Positions 15,716 to 25,232 of a stretch of 64,000 nucleotides of DNA are shown in pieces; within the stretch, counting starts at the first letter, position 1, and the number at the start of each line of letters is the position of its first letter. Origin of the DNA: Amycolatopsis eburnea (lineage in GTDB: Bacteria; Actinomycetota; Actinomycetes; Mycobacteriales; Pseudonocardiaceae); NCBI RefSeq assembly GCF_003937945.1, contig NZ_RSEC01000032.1:434001-498000 (forward strand), written 5' to 3'. The position numbers and the translations under genes were made by a program. The notes under the pieces were generated by a model. That model worked only from the letters and a program-made list of their open reading frames with translations, was not told the DNA's origin and did no database searches.

Positions 15716-18700
15716 GTGGCACAACCGACGACGCAGCTGAACGCGACCGAGCAGGACACCCTGGTCAAGCAGATCGGACTTGCCCTGCTGCGTGCCGCCC
15801 CGCGCGACTGGCGCAAGGTCACCGCGGAGTACCGAGCCGTCGGCAGGTACCACGAGCTGACCGGCGAGATCGTCACCGAAGACGGGACGGTCCACGAGTG
15901 GCTCGCCACCCACGACATCGCCACGCTCTTCGGCAGGCTGCGCGGCGGCATGTACCGCGACGGCCGCGGCACCTGGTTCAACGCGCGCTACCAGCTCGAC
16001 CACCCGTCGAGCTACAACCTCGAGTACAACCGCGACGAACCCGTGTGGAACCTCGCGCCGCCGCCGCAGGCCTACTCCGACGAGCTGCGGATGTTCCCGC
16101 GCACCGAGGACAACGTGCCCGAGTGGCTGATCCGGCGGATGTCCGGGCTCGGCCCGGAGCAGCCGGGGCCGCACTTCCGGATCGCCCGGATCTTCGACAC
16201 CGTCGGCCCGGCCGGCCGTCCGGTCATCAACCGGCCCGACCTCGAGGTCGACGAGCAGGACCGGCTCCTGGAGTACCTCGAGCGCGCGCCGCTGGTGGTA
16301 CCCGAACGCGGGTACGACATCGACCGGCTGGCCGCGACGCCGGAGGCCACCGTCCCGGTCGCGTTCCACAGCGACGGCCAGTGGATCTGGCCCGCCGCCG
16401 TCAACTTCTACTTGCACAAGTACGGCGTTTCGCCCGAACCGGACCTCGTCGAGCACGTCCGCGCGGTCGGGTTCAAGCTGCCGCCGGTCGACGAGCCGAC
16501 GTTGCAGGCGGCCGCGGGTTACCTCACGCGGGGGAACCAGCCGCCGCCCCCGCCGCGACCGGCCGGGCCGCCGCCGCACCAGGGCCCGCCGCCGCAGCAG
16601 GCTCCCGCGGGCCCGCCGCCCACCGCCGTCGTTCCGCCGGTCGTCCCGCCGCAGCCGGCCGCGCCGGCGGAGCCCCCGCCCGCGCCCGTGGCGGCGGAAG
16701 CCCCGGCCGAGGAGCACGAGTACGCCGAAGACGGCTACGACGACCAGGAGTTCGACGACCGCTTCGCCGAGGACGACGGGTACGACCAGCAGGCCGCGCA
16801 CGCCGCCGGCGCGAACGGCTCGTCGCCGGAGCCGGGCCGGGTCCCCGGCCTCGACGAGACCGCGGAGTACGTGCCCGACCAGCCGATCGGGCACGACGAG
16901 GACGAGGCAGGGCACGCGTTCGACTCAGGTCAGGCGGCCCGGCACGACGAGGAGGCGCACGCCGCCTTCCAGCCGCCGCGGCAGGACGAGCCCGCGGGCT
17001 TCGCGCCGGGCCAGGCTCGGCACGACGACGACTCGCACGCCTTCGCACCCGGCCAACCGCACCGCGAGGACGAGCCCGCGGGCTTCCAGGCGCGGCACGA
17101 CGACTCGCACGCCTTCACGCCGGCCCAGGCGCGGCACGAGGAAGAGCCGCCGTTCCAGCCCGGCCACGACGAGGAAGCCGCGCACGGCTTCCAGGAGTCC
17201 CCGTTCCAGCCCCACGACGAGGACCAGCCGCGTCACGACGAGGCCGCCCACGCCTTCCAGCCCGGGCAGGCCCGGCACGAGGACGAGGCCGCGCACTCGT
17301 TCCAGCCCGGACAGCCCCGGCACGAGGACGAGCCCGGGCGACGGCAGGACGACGAGGCCGCGCACTCCTTGCAGCCCGGGCAGACCCGGCACGACGACGA
17401 GGCCGCCCACTCCTTCACGCCCGGACAGCCCCGGCACGACGACGAGCCCGGCCGACGGCACGACGACGAAGCCGCCCACTCCTTCCAATCCGGACAGGCC
17501 CGGCACGACGACGAGCCCGGCCGACGGCACGACGACGAGGCCGCCCACTCCTTCCAGCCCGGTCAGCCGCCGCGGCGGGAGGAGCAGCCCGCGTTCGACC
17601 CGGGCCCGCCGACCATGATCACCCAGCCCGAGGTTCCCGGCGTCCTGCCGGTGCCGGAGCCGCCCGCTCCCCAGCCCGCCGCTCAGGCGGAACCGCCGCG
17701 GTCGGGCCGCCGGGCGCTGCGCCGGGAGACGCCGGACCACCCGGTGCTCGCCGGGCTGCAGGCCAAGCTCGACGAGCTCGACGTGCCCGAAAGCGGCTAC
17801 AAGCTGGGCGAGCCCGCCGAGCACGGCTGGAGCGTCGAAGAGGTCGACGACGGCTGGCGCGTCGGCTGGTACGACGGCAAGCTCAGCAACCCCGCGGTGT
17901 TCGGCGACGCCGAAGACGCGGCCGCGTTCATGCTCGGCAAGCTGCTGCTCAACCCGGAGGGCCACGTGCCTGCCGAGGAGCCGCCCGCGCCGGAGCCCGA
18001 ACCCGAGCCCGAGCCGGAACCGGCGCCGCAGCGGGTCGTCGCGACGGTGTCGCCCGAGGTCGCGACCGGCTCGTACCCCGTGCGCAAGCCCGACCCGGTG
18101 CCGCCGCAGGAGCAGACGGCGTTCACCAGCGCCGAAGAGCTGTTCGGCGACCTCGAAGACGACGAGCCGCCCGCCCCGCCGCGCCAGCCGGCCCCGCCCG
18201 CGCCGGTCCCGGCCGGGCCGCCGCCGATGGCGCAGCAGCAGGTCGCGCCGCCGCCCGCCCCGCCGCGGCGTGAACCGCCGTCGGCGCCGACCGTGCTGGC
18301 CCCGGTGCCGCCGGGTGTCCCGCCGGCCGCGCCGCCGGTGCCGCCGCGTCCGGAACCCGCTCGCCCGGCCGTCAACGGCGGGGGTGGCGGTGGCCAGCAG
18401 CAGTGGCCGATCGGGCCGATGGCGGGCGAGCCGCCGCTGACGCTGTTCCGCGGCAAGGAACTGCGCGAGCTGCCCGCGGGCAGCGAGCTGGACCGCTTCG
18501 GCGGCCCGACCGGCAACCTGACGTACGCGGCGGGCACGCCGTTCGCGGAGCGGTCGCTGGTGCCGGAGTGGGTCAACCGCCCGTACCACGTCTACCGCGT
18601 CCAGCGGCCGCTGGAGACGCTCGCCGGCGTCGCGATCCCGTGGTTCAACCAGCCCGGCGGCGGGTCGGCGTACCTGCTGCCGGCGTCGATCGAGGAACTG

Positions 18701-18754
18701 CTCGCCGAGGGCGACCTGATCGAACTCGACCCGGGCGAGCCACCGGTCGACTGA
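15716..18754 (+). CDS. Large repeat protein with C-terminal TNT (NAD glycohydrolase) domain
   Basis: A 1012-residue protein. Residues 1-270 form a YezG-like domain (DWRKVTAEYRAVGRYHELTG, WFNARYQLDHP). A Pro-rich linker (about 275-340) leads to a long His/Asp/Glu-rich repeat region (about 388-621; unit of 23 codons, e.g. RHDDEPGRRHDDEAAHSF). A small domain lies at about 675-750. A TNT domain from about 905 has DRFGGPTG (Arg927), PYHVYRV (His958) and WFNQPGGGSAY (Gln979) at spacings typical of the family, which hydrolyses NAD. No signal peptide or transport motif is seen. GTG 15716 follows CAAAAT by 6 nt (leaderless). An immunity partner is not obvious. Confidence 0.85.
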   Translation: MAQPTTQLNATEQDTLVKQIGLALLRAAPRDWRKVTAEYRAVGRYHELTGEIVTEDGTVHEWLATHDIATLFGRLRGGMYRDGRGTWFNARYQLDHPSSYNLEYNRDEPVWNLAPPPQAYSDELRMFPRTEDNVPEWLIRRMSGLGPEQPGPHFRIARIFDTVGPAGRPVINRPDLEVDEQDRLLEYLERAPLVVPERGYDIDRLAATPEATVPVAFHSDGQWIWPAAVNFYLHKYGVSPEPDLVEHVRAVGFKLPPVDEPTLQAAAGYLTRGNQPPPPPRPAGPPPHQGPPPQQAPAGPPPTAVVPPVVPPQPAAPAEPPPAPVAAEAPAEEHEYAEDGYDDQEFDDRFAEDDGYDQQAAHAAGANGSSPEPGRVPGLDETAEYVPDQPIGHDEDEAGHAFDSGQAARHDEEAHAAFQPPRQDEPAGFAPGQARHDDDSHAFAPGQPHREDEPAGFQARHDDSHAFTPAQARHEEEPPFQPGHDEEAAHGFQESPFQPHDEDQPRHDEAAHAFQPGQARHEDEAAHSFQPGQPRHEDEPGRRQDDEAAHSLQPGQTRHDDEAAHSFTPGQPRHDDEPGRRHDDEAAHSFQSGQARHDDEPGRRHDDEAAHSFQPGQPPRREEQPAFDPGPPTMITQPEVPGVLPVPEPPAPQPAAQAEPPRSGRRALRRETPDHPVLAGLQAKLDELDVPESGYKLGEPAEHGWSVEEVDDGWRVGWYDGKLSNPAVFGDAEDAAAFMLGKLLLNPEGHVPAEEPPAPEPEPEPEPEPAPQRVVATVSPEVATGSYPVRKPDPVPPQEQTAFTSAEELFGDLEDDEPPAPPRQPAPPAPVPAGPPPMAQQQVAPPPAPPRREPPSAPTVLAPVPPGVPPAAPPVPPRPEPARPAVNGGGGGGQQQWPIGPMAGEPPLTLFRGKELRELPAGSELDRFGGPTGNLTYAAGTPFAERSLVPEWVNRPYHVYRVQRPLETLAGVAIPWFNQPGGGSAYLLPASIEELLAEGDLIELDPGEPPVD

Positions 18755-18763
18755 CGTTCACCC

Positions 18764-18795
18764 CGGGAACCGGCGGCTTCGGCCGCCGGTTCCCG
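18764..18795. terminator. Bidirectional terminator hairpin
   Basis: A perfect 14-bp stem (18764-18777 with 18782-18795) and a TTCG tetraloop between the convergent TNT and pentapeptide genes. Confidence 0.85.
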
Positions 18796-18800
18796 TGCGT

Positions 18801-19388
18801 TCAGCGGATGACGAGCCCGTGGGCGGCGGCGAAGGCGAGCGCCGTCTCGACGTCGACCTCGGCGCCCCGCAGGTTCGCCTGCACGAGGGCGTTCGCGTCG
18901 AGCCGCGCGCCGCGCAGGTCGGCACCCTCGAACTTCGCGCCGTGCAGCCGCGCGCCGGTGAGGTCGCTGCCCCGGAGGTCGGCGCCCGAGAGGTCGGCGT
19001 CGGTCAGGTTGGCCTCCCGCAGCCGCAGCCCCGACAGGCCCAGCTTGCGCAACCGCGCCTTCGCGAGCGACGTCAGCGAGAGGTCGCATTCGGTCAGCGC
19101 GATCCCGGCGAACCCGCTGTCGGTGAACGCCGTCCCCAGCAGCGAGCACGACGTCCAGCGGCTTTCGGCGAGCACCGTCCGCTCGAAGGTGCACGAACGG
19201 AACGCGGACGCGTCGTGGCGCGACCGCGAAAGGTCGGCCCGGCTGAACACGCAGTCGTCGAAGGTGCAGCCGCGGGTCCGCAGCCCGCTGAGGTCCGCCC
19301 CGGTGAAGTCGCAGCCGGCGAACCGGCGCTTTTCCCACCACTGCCCCGACAACACCGCTTCGCGGTAGTCCTCCCCGGTTTCCAGCAC
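18801..19388 (-). CDS. Pentapeptide repeat protein
   Basis: A 195-residue right-handed quadrilateral beta-helix protein built of A(D/N)LXX repeats (FTGADLSGLRTRGCTFDDCVFSRADLSRS; later ANLTDADLSGADLRGSDLTGARLHGAKFEGADLRGARL). Such proteins can mimic DNA or act as protein-binding scaffolds (for example against gyrase poisoning), but nothing here selects a role. The start is GTG 19388. Convergent to the TNT gene; a link to toxin protection is possible but unsupported. Confidence 0.9.
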   Translation of the reverse strand: MLETGEDYREAVLSGQWWEKRRFAGCDFTGADLSGLRTRGCTFDDCVFSRADLSRSRHDASAFRSCTFERTVLAESRWTSCSLLGTAFTDSGFAGIALTECDLSLTSLAKARLRKLGLSGLRLREANLTDADLSGADLRGSDLTGARLHGAKFEGADLRGARLDANALVQANLRGAEVDVETALAFAAAHGLVIR

Positions 19389-19416
19389 GGGCCCAGGGTT
19401 TCACACGCTCGCGCCG

Positions 19417-19884
19417 TCAGAGCTTCGCACCCTGGACGTACGCCATCGCTTCGATGTACTCCGGCAGCTGGGCGCGGCGGGCCAGCTCGGCTTCGTCGAG
19501 GTCCTCGAGCCGGGTCTGGATCCACCACAGGTTGCCGAACGGGTCGCGGACGCGGCCGACGCGATCGCCGAAGAACAGCACCGTCTGGCGCGTCACCTCG
19601 GTGGCGCCCGCGGCGATCGCGCGGCGCTGGGTTTCCTCGCTGTCGGGCACGTAGAGCCGCAGGAAGGCCGGGGTTTCGGCCCAGCCGTCGGGTGCGTCGA
19701 ACGCCATCACGACGGCGTCGCCGATGCGGACCTCGGCGTGCCCGATCTTCCCGTCGTCGCCGACGACCCGGCCGAGCTCCTCGGCGTCGAAGGCGCGCTT
19801 CAGGAAGTCGAGCAGCGCGGCGGTGTCGTGGCCGATGATCCACGGGGTGACGGTCGTGTAGCCGGCGGGAACGGGGCTGGCCAT
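19417..19884 (-). CDS. VOC (glyoxalase/PhnB-like) family protein
   Basis: A 155-residue vicinal-oxygen-chelate protein: TVTPWIIGHDTAALLDFLKRAF at the start, GHAEVRIGDAVVMAFD, and RVRDPFGNLWWIQTR, as in PhnB-type proteins. The N-terminal His and Asp/Glu could bind metal, but the activity is unknown. The ATG has a GAGGAGG ribosome site. Divergent from an AraC-type regulator 76 bases away that may control it. Confidence 0.88.
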   Translation of the reverse strand: MASPVPAGYTTVTPWIIGHDTAALLDFLKRAFDAEELGRVVGDDGKIGHAEVRIGDAVVMAFDAPDGWAETPAFLRLYVPDSEETQRRAIAAGATEVTRQTVLFFGDRVGRVRDPFGNLWWIQTRLEDLDEAELARRAQLPEYIEAMAYVQGAKL

Positions 19885-19960
19885 GGTTTCCTCCTCGGTC
19901 GGGTGCCGGCCACGCTATTCGTGAATTAGGCCAGTTCCTGGCCGCTGCATACTGGGAACC

Positions 19961-20797
19961 ATGGGAGTTCCCCTGCGGCCGCTGGCGGTGGCCGGGGCAC
20001 GGTCGGTCTACCGCGAAGTCGCCCCGCCGCCCGCGCTCGCCGACGTGCTGGCCTGCGGGTGGCACGGGCGCACCGGCTGGGCGCGGCCGCTGCGCGTCCT
20101 CCCGGACGGCTGCGCGGACCTGGTCTGGGACGGCGACGCGCTCACGGTGGTCGTCACCGTCGGGGCCCCGCTGCGGTTGTGGCTCCCGGCGGCGGAAACT
20201 CGCGTCGGCGTCCGGCTGCGCTGCGGCGCCGCGGCGGCGGTCCTGGGCACGCCGATGCCGGAGCTGCCCGCGGGCGCGACCCGGCTGACCGACCTCTGGG
20301 GCGCGGTGGCCAGGCGTGCCGAAGACGCCCTCGCGGCCACGGCCGATCCGTTGGCGCAGCGGGAAATCCTCGAGGCGCTCGTCGCCGGCCGGGGCGTGAC
20401 GCCGGATCGCCGGCTGCTCGCCGCGATCGACGCGCTCGGGCGTCCTTCGGCGCGGGCCGCCGACGTCGCCGACGAGGTGGGCGTGAGCGAACGCGCTTTG
20501 CGGCGCCACCTGACCCACGCGGTCGGCGCCGGGCCGAAGCAGGTGCACCGGATCCGGCGGTTCCAGCACTTCCTGCGCCGGCTCGAACCCCTGGTGGCCC
20601 GGCGGACGTCGCTGGCGGGCGTCGCGGCCGACCTCGGGTACGCCGACCAGTCCCACCTCGGCCGCGACTGCCGCCGCCTGTCGGGCTCTTCGCCCGCGGC
20701 GCTCGTCCGGGTGGCCGAAAAGTTCCGGACGGCCGCCGCGTCGCCGGGCCAGGATCCGGGGCATGGCTTTCCAGGTGACGATCCCCGTGCGCTGTGA
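19961..20797 (+). CDS. AraC family transcriptional regulator
   Basis: A 278-residue protein. The N-terminal domain (PPPALADVLACGWHGRTGWARPLRVLPDGCADLVWDG) is the DUF6597-like sensor seen in regulators of VOC and alkylation-type genes. The C-terminal AraC HTH pair (ADVADEVGVSERALRRHL, then LAGVAADLGYADQSHLGRDCRRLSG) binds DNA. ATG 19961 lies 7 nt after CATACT (19948-19953), so it is probably leaderless. Its last 35 bases overlap the thioesterase gene in another frame. Confidence 0.87.
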   Translation: MGVPLRPLAVAGARSVYREVAPPPALADVLACGWHGRTGWARPLRVLPDGCADLVWDGDALTVVVTVGAPLRLWLPAAETRVGVRLRCGAAAAVLGTPMPELPAGATRLTDLWGAVARRAEDALAATADPLAQREILEALVAGRGVTPDRRLLAAIDALGRPSARAADVADEVGVSERALRRHLTHAVGAGPKQVHRIRRFQHFLRRLEPLVARRTSLAGVAADLGYADQSHLGRDCRRLSGSSPAALVRVAEKFRTAAASPGQDPGHGFPGDDPRAL

Positions 20798-21182
20798 CGA
20801 CATCGACGCCAACGGCCACGTCCGCGGCCCGGCTTACCTGGCGTACGCCGACCACGCGCGCTGGTCGTGCGTGCAGGCGGCGGGCATCGACCTGGCGGAG
20901 CTGGCCGCGCGCCGGATCGGCCCGGTCAACCTGGAGACGACGGTGCGCTTCCACCACGAGCTCGTCCCGGGCGGCGAAGTGACGGTCAGCTGTTCGTTCC
21001 ATTGGGGCACGGGGAAAACCTCACGGGTGACACAGGAGTTCCACGTCCCGGACGGCACTCTGGTGGCTTCGGTGACATCGGTGTCGGGCCTGCTGGACCT
21101 CGACCGCCGTCGGCTGGTGAGCGACCCGGCGGCGCACTGGCGGGAGCTGGCCGCGCGACCGGACCTGCTGGGGCTGGCTTGA
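20763..21182 (+). CDS. Acyl-CoA thioesterase (hotdog fold)
   Basis: A 139-residue 4-hydroxybenzoyl-CoA-thioesterase-like hotdog protein. It has FQVTIPVRCDDIDANGHVRGPAYLAYADHARW at the N-terminus, where the Asp of DANGHV sits at the usual catalytic position, and VNLETTVRFHHELVPGGEVTV in the central helix/sheet. It would hydrolyse acyl-CoA thioesters; the acyl chain is unknown. ATG 20763 lies inside the 3' end of the AraC gene, implying co-transcription. Confidence 0.88.
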   Translation: MAFQVTIPVRCDDIDANGHVRGPAYLAYADHARWSCVQAAGIDLAELAARRIGPVNLETTVRFHHELVPGGEVTVSCSFHWGTGKTSRVTQEFHVPDGTLVASVTSVSGLLDLDRRRLVSDPAAHWRELAARPDLLGLA

Positions 21183-21199
21183 GCGCTAGGTTGGCGGGC

Positions 21200-21949
21200 A
21201 TGCCCGACCAGCACTTCGCCGATGCCGGCTTGGCCGCGCTGTACGACGCGATGAACCCGCGCTCCGGCGACTACGACTTCTACCTGCCGATGATCATGGC
21301 CGCGGAGTCGGTGCTGGACGTCGGCTGCGGCACCGGTTCCCTGCTGCACCTGGCGCGCGAATCCGGGCACCGGGGGCGCCTCGTCGGCCTCGACCCGGCC
21401 GAGGGGATGCTCGCGCAAGCCCGCCGTCGCGACGACGTCGAGTGGGTGCTGGGCGATTTGTCGACCGTGGCGTGGGACGGCGAGTTCGACTTCGCCGTGA
21501 TGACCGGCCACGCGTTCCAGGTCCTGCTGACCGACGACGAGCTGCGCACGGCCTTCGCGGCGATCCGGCGCGCGCTGAAGCCCGGTGGCCGATTCGGCTT
21601 CGACACCCGCGACCCGGCGGCGCGCGGCTGGGAGCGGTGGACGCCGGCCCACGTGTCCGAAGTGGTCACGGCCGACGGGACCACCGTCCGGTCGTGGAAC
21701 GACGCGGGACCGTTCGAGGACGGCTACGTCAGCTTCACGACGACGTACGAAAGCCCGAGCTGGGACGCGCCGCGGTACAGCGAAAGCACGTTGCGGTTCC
21801 TCGACGTCGCCGCGCTGGGCGAGTTCGTCGCCGACGCGGGGCTGGTCGTCGACGAGCAGTACGGCTACTGGGACCGCCGCCCGGCCGGTCCGGAGATCAT
21901 CACCCTCGTGCGGCGGCCGCTCACCGGAAGTCGCGGGACTTCGCCTTGA
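21200..21949 (+). CDS. Class I SAM-dependent methyltransferase
   Basis: A 249-residue methyltransferase: VLDVGCGTGSLLHLARESGH (motif I, near residue 38), LVGLDPAEGMLAQAR (acidic loop), FDFAVMTGHAFQVLL and LKPGGRFGFDTRDPAARGW. The DTRDP block is typical of a Methyltransf_25-type group whose substrates are unknown. ATG 21200 is 7 nt after TAGGTT (21187-21192). The last 29 bases overlap the 3' end of dnaE2 on the other strand. Confidence 0.87.
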   Translation: MPDQHFADAGLAALYDAMNPRSGDYDFYLPMIMAAESVLDVGCGTGSLLHLARESGHRGRLVGLDPAEGMLAQARRRDDVEWVLGDLSTVAWDGEFDFAVMTGHAFQVLLTDDELRTAFAAIRRALKPGGRFGFDTRDPAARGWERWTPAHVSEVVTADGTTVRSWNDAGPFEDGYVSFTTTYESPSWDAPRYSESTLRFLDVAALGEFVADAGLVVDEQYGYWDRRPAGPEIITLVRRPLTGSRGTSP

Positions 21950-24900
21950 TCCGCATCTGCAGCGGCTCGACGCGGTCGGCGAGGACGCTCACCACGCCGT
22001 CGGCCTTCTCCACCACGCCGCGGATCAGCAGGGCCGGGCTGCTGCGCGCCACGCGGTGGTAGCGCTGCCAGAGGCCGAGCGTGCAGATCACGTTCACCAT
22101 CCCCGTTTCGTCCTCGATGTTGAGGAAGGTGACGCCGGCCGCGGTCGCCGGGCGCTGGCGGTGGGTCACCGCGCCGCCGATCAGGACGCGGGCGCCGTTG
22201 TCGAGGGCGGCCAGGCCGCTCGCCGGGACGACGCCGAGTTCGTCGAGGTGGTCGCGGATGAACTCGGTCGGGTAGCTGTCCGGGGACACGCCCGTCGCCC
22301 AGACGTCGGCCGCCGCGAGGTCGAGGCCGTCCATGCCCGGCAGCACCGGCGCCCGCGTGCCGACCAGGCCGGGCAGCTTCTCCGGCCGTTCGCCGGCGAC
22401 CGCGCCCGCGGTCCACAGCGCCTGGCGGCGGTCACCGCCGAAGCCGGCGAACGCGCCGGCCGTGGCCAGTGCCTCGATCTGCGGGGTGGTCAGCCGGACG
22501 CGGCGCGCGACGTCGGCCAGGTCGCGGTAGTCGCCGTTCTCCTGGCGCTCGGCCGTGATCCGCTTCGCGACGTCTTCGCCGATCTTCCGCACGGTGCTCA
22601 ACCCGGTGCGCACCGCGTGCAGCTTACCCCCGCCCGGCAAGGGTTCCAGCGTCGCGTGCGGCAGGCTGCGGTTGATGTCCGGGCCGTGCACGGTGACGCC
22701 GTGGCGCCGCGCGTCGGCGACCAGCGACTGCGGTGAGTAGAACCCCATCGGCTGCGCGCGCAGCAGGCCCGCCAGGAACGCGTCCGGGTGGTAGAACTTG
22801 AAGTAGGCGCTGGAAAACACCAGGTGCGCGAAGCTCAGCGCGTGGCTCTCCGGGAAGCCGAAGTTCGCGAACGCCTTGAGCTTCAAGAAGATCTTCTGGG
22901 CGAGCTCGTCGTCGACGCCGTTCGCGGCGGCGCCTTCGAGGAACCGCTGCCGCAGCCGGTCCATCTTGCGGTCCGAGCGCTTCGACCCCATCGCGTGCCG
23001 CAGCTGGTCGGCCTCCGCCGCGGTGAAGTTCGCGACGTCGAGCGCGATCTGCATCATCTGCTCCTGGAACAGCGGCACGCCCTTGGTCTTGTGCAGTGCC
23101 TTCTCCAGCAGCGGGTGGTCGTAGCTCCACTCCTCGCGCCCCTGCTTGCGGCGGATGTACGGGTGCACCGAGCCGCCCTGGATCGGACCGGGCCGGATCA
23201 GCGCGACCTCGACGGCGAGGTCGTAGAACTCCCGGGGTTGCAGGCGCGGCAAGGTCGCCAGCTGCGCGCGGCTTTCGACCTGGAAGACGCCGATCGCGTC
23301 GGCGCGGCAGAGCATTTCGTAGACGTTCCCGTCGGCGAGGTCCAGCTCGGCGAGGTCGAGCTCTTCGTCCTTGTAGTCGCGGACCAGGTCGATCATGTAG
23401 TGCAGCGCGGAGAGCATGCCGAGGCCGAGCAGGTCGAACTTGACCAGCCCGGCGGCGGCGCAGTCCTCCTTCTCCCATTGGATGACGCTGCGGTCGGCCA
23501 TCCGCGCCCACTCGACCGGCACGACCTGGCTCACCGGCTCCTGGCACATCACCATCCCGCCGGAGTGGATGCCGAGGTGGCGCGGGAAGTCCTCGAGCGC
23601 GAAGGCCAGCTGCACGACCTCGTCCGGGATGTCGTGGTCGTGGTCCTTTTCGGTGCTGCGCAGCGATCCCCAGCGGTCGATCTGCTTGCTCCAGGCGTCC
23701 TGCTGCCCCGGCGAGTAGCCCAGCGCGCGTGCCGCGTCGCGGACCGCCGACCGGGCGCGGTAGGTGATCACGTTCGCGACCTGGGCGGTGCGGAGGCGGC
23801 CGTGCTTGCCGAAGACGTACTGGATGGCCTCCTCGCGGCGGTCGGACTCGATGTCGAGGTCGATGTCGGGGTAGCCGTCGCGGTCCGGCGCGAGGAAGCG
23901 CTCGAAGAGGAGTTCGTAGGCGACGGAGTCGACCTTCGTGATGCCGAGCGCGTAGCAGACGGCCGAGTTCGCCGCCGAGCCGCGGCCCTGGCAGAGGATC
24001 TTGTTGTCGCGGCAGAACCGCACGATGTCCCAGACGATCAGGAAGTACCCGGGGAAGCCGAGCTCTTCGATGATCTCCAGTTCGTGCTTGATCTGGGTTT
24101 TCGCCTTTTCTTCGTGGGGCTTGCCGCCGAAGCGCTCCTCCGCGCCTTTCCAGGTCAGCTCGCGCAGGTACGTCGTTTCGGTGTGGTCGCCGGGGACGTC
24201 GAAGGGCGGCAGCTCCGGGGCGAGCAGCTTGAGCGGGAACGCGCATTCCATGCCCAGCAACGCACTTCGCCGCACCGCGCCGGGGTAGCGCCGGAACAGG
24301 ACGTCCATTTCGGCACCGCTGCGCAGGAACGCCGTCCCGGCGGCGGGCAGCCAGCCTTCGAGCTCGTCGATGCCGCGCCGCGCGCGGATGGCGGCGAGCG
24401 CGTCGGCCAGCGGCGCCCGCTCGGGACGGGCGTAGTGCGCGGCGGTGGTGGCGACGGTCGGCAGGCCGAGCTCCTCCGCCAGCCCGCTGAGGACGTCGTT
24501 GTGGGTGCTGTCCAGGGGCTGCCGGTGGTCGGTGAGCTCGACGTAGACGTGGTCGCGGCCGAACCGGTCGACGAGGATCCGCAGCTGCTCGGCGGCGGCC
24601 GCCGGGCCGTGCGTGACGAGCGCCGAGCGCACCGCCCCTTTGCGGCACCCGGTCAGCACGACGCACTGCCCGGCGACCTCCTCGGCGACCGCACCGAGGT
24701 CGTAGATCGGCTTGCCCTTCTCGGCGTCGGAGTGGATCTGCCCGGCGGTGATGGCGCGGCACAGGGCGCGGTAGCCCTGGTCGCCGCGGGCGAGCAGGAG
24801 GAGGTGCTCGCCTTCGGGATCGGGGACGCCGTTTTGCGGGTTCCGCAGCCCGAAGCTGAGCTCGGTGCCGAAGACGGTGTTGACGCCCAGCTCACGCGCG

Positions 24901-25232
24901 GCTTCGGCGAAGCGGACGACGCCGTACATCCCGTCGTGATCGGTGAGGGCGATGGCGTCGAGCTGGAGGCGCGCGGCTTCCTCGACCAGCTCTTCGGGGT
25001 GACTGGCGCCGTCGAGGAAGCTGAAGTTGGAGTGGCAGTGCAGTTCGGCGTAGGGCACGCGGACGGCTTCGCCACCGTCGTCGGCGCCGCGAGCGGGGAG
25101 GTCTTCGGGGCGCTGGTAGCTCTCGCGGTGGCGGCTCCAGGCGGGGCTGTCACCGTGGTCGCCGGGCGGGAGATCGCCGGCGAGGGTGCGGGCGAGGTCC
25201 TTCCAGCGGACGGGTGGGTTGTTCCAGCCCAT
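21921..25232 (-). CDS. dnaE2: Error-prone DNA polymerase III alpha (DnaE2/ImuC)
   Basis: C-family translesion polymerase, 1103 residues. The N-terminal PHP domain begins YAELHCHSNFSFLDGASHPEEL (from about residue 60). The catalytic palm has GRGSAANSAVCYALGIT and the acidic PDIDLDIE cluster, and a C-terminal OB-fold region precedes IKAKSRDFR. DnaE2 acts with ImuA' and ImuB in damage-induced mutagenesis in mycobacteria. It is the last gene of the mutasome operon and begins immediately after the repeat-protein stop. ATG 25232 is the first usable start. Confidence 0.95.
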   Translation of the reverse strand: MGWNNPPVRWKDLARTLAGDLPPGDHGDSPAWSRHRESYQRPEDLPARGADDGGEAVRVPYAELHCHSNFSFLDGASHPEELVEEAARLQLDAIALTDHDGMYGVVRFAEAARELGVNTVFGTELSFGLRNPQNGVPDPEGEHLLLLARGDQGYRALCRAITAGQIHSDAEKGKPIYDLGAVAEEVAGQCVVLTGCRKGAVRSALVTHGPAAAAEQLRILVDRFGRDHVYVELTDHRQPLDSTHNDVLSGLAEELGLPTVATTAAHYARPERAPLADALAAIRARRGIDELEGWLPAAGTAFLRSGAEMDVLFRRYPGAVRRSALLGMECAFPLKLLAPELPPFDVPGDHTETTYLRELTWKGAEERFGGKPHEEKAKTQIKHELEIIEELGFPGYFLIVWDIVRFCRDNKILCQGRGSAANSAVCYALGITKVDSVAYELLFERFLAPDRDGYPDIDLDIESDRREEAIQYVFGKHGRLRTAQVANVITYRARSAVRDAARALGYSPGQQDAWSKQIDRWGSLRSTEKDHDHDIPDEVVQLAFALEDFPRHLGIHSGGMVMCQEPVSQVVPVEWARMADRSVIQWEKEDCAAAGLVKFDLLGLGMLSALHYMIDLVRDYKDEELDLAELDLADGNVYEMLCRADAIGVFQVESRAQLATLPRLQPREFYDLAVEVALIRPGPIQGGSVHPYIRRKQGREEWSYDHPLLEKALHKTKGVPLFQEQMMQIALDVANFTAAEADQLRHAMGSKRSDRKMDRLRQRFLEGAAANGVDDELAQKIFLKLKAFANFGFPESHALSFAHLVFSSAYFKFYHPDAFLAGLLRAQPMGFYSPQSLVADARRHGVTVHGPDINRSLPHATLEPLPGGGKLHAVRTGLSTVRKIGEDVAKRITAERQENGDYRDLADVARRVRLTTPQIEALATAGAFAGFGGDRRQALWTAGAVAGERPEKLPGLVGTRAPVLPGMDGLDLAAADVWATGVSPDSYPTEFIRDHLDELGVVPASGLAALDNGARVLIGGAVTHRQRPATAAGVTFLNIEDETGMVNVICTLGLWQRYHRVARSSPALLIRGVVEKADGVVSVLADRVEPLQMRIKAKSRDFR

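Noticed and set aside
15898..18273. 791-codon Arg/Ala-rich frame over the TNT gene
   Set aside because: Out-of-frame shadow of the repeat protein; no domain and typical Arg/Ala shadow composition.
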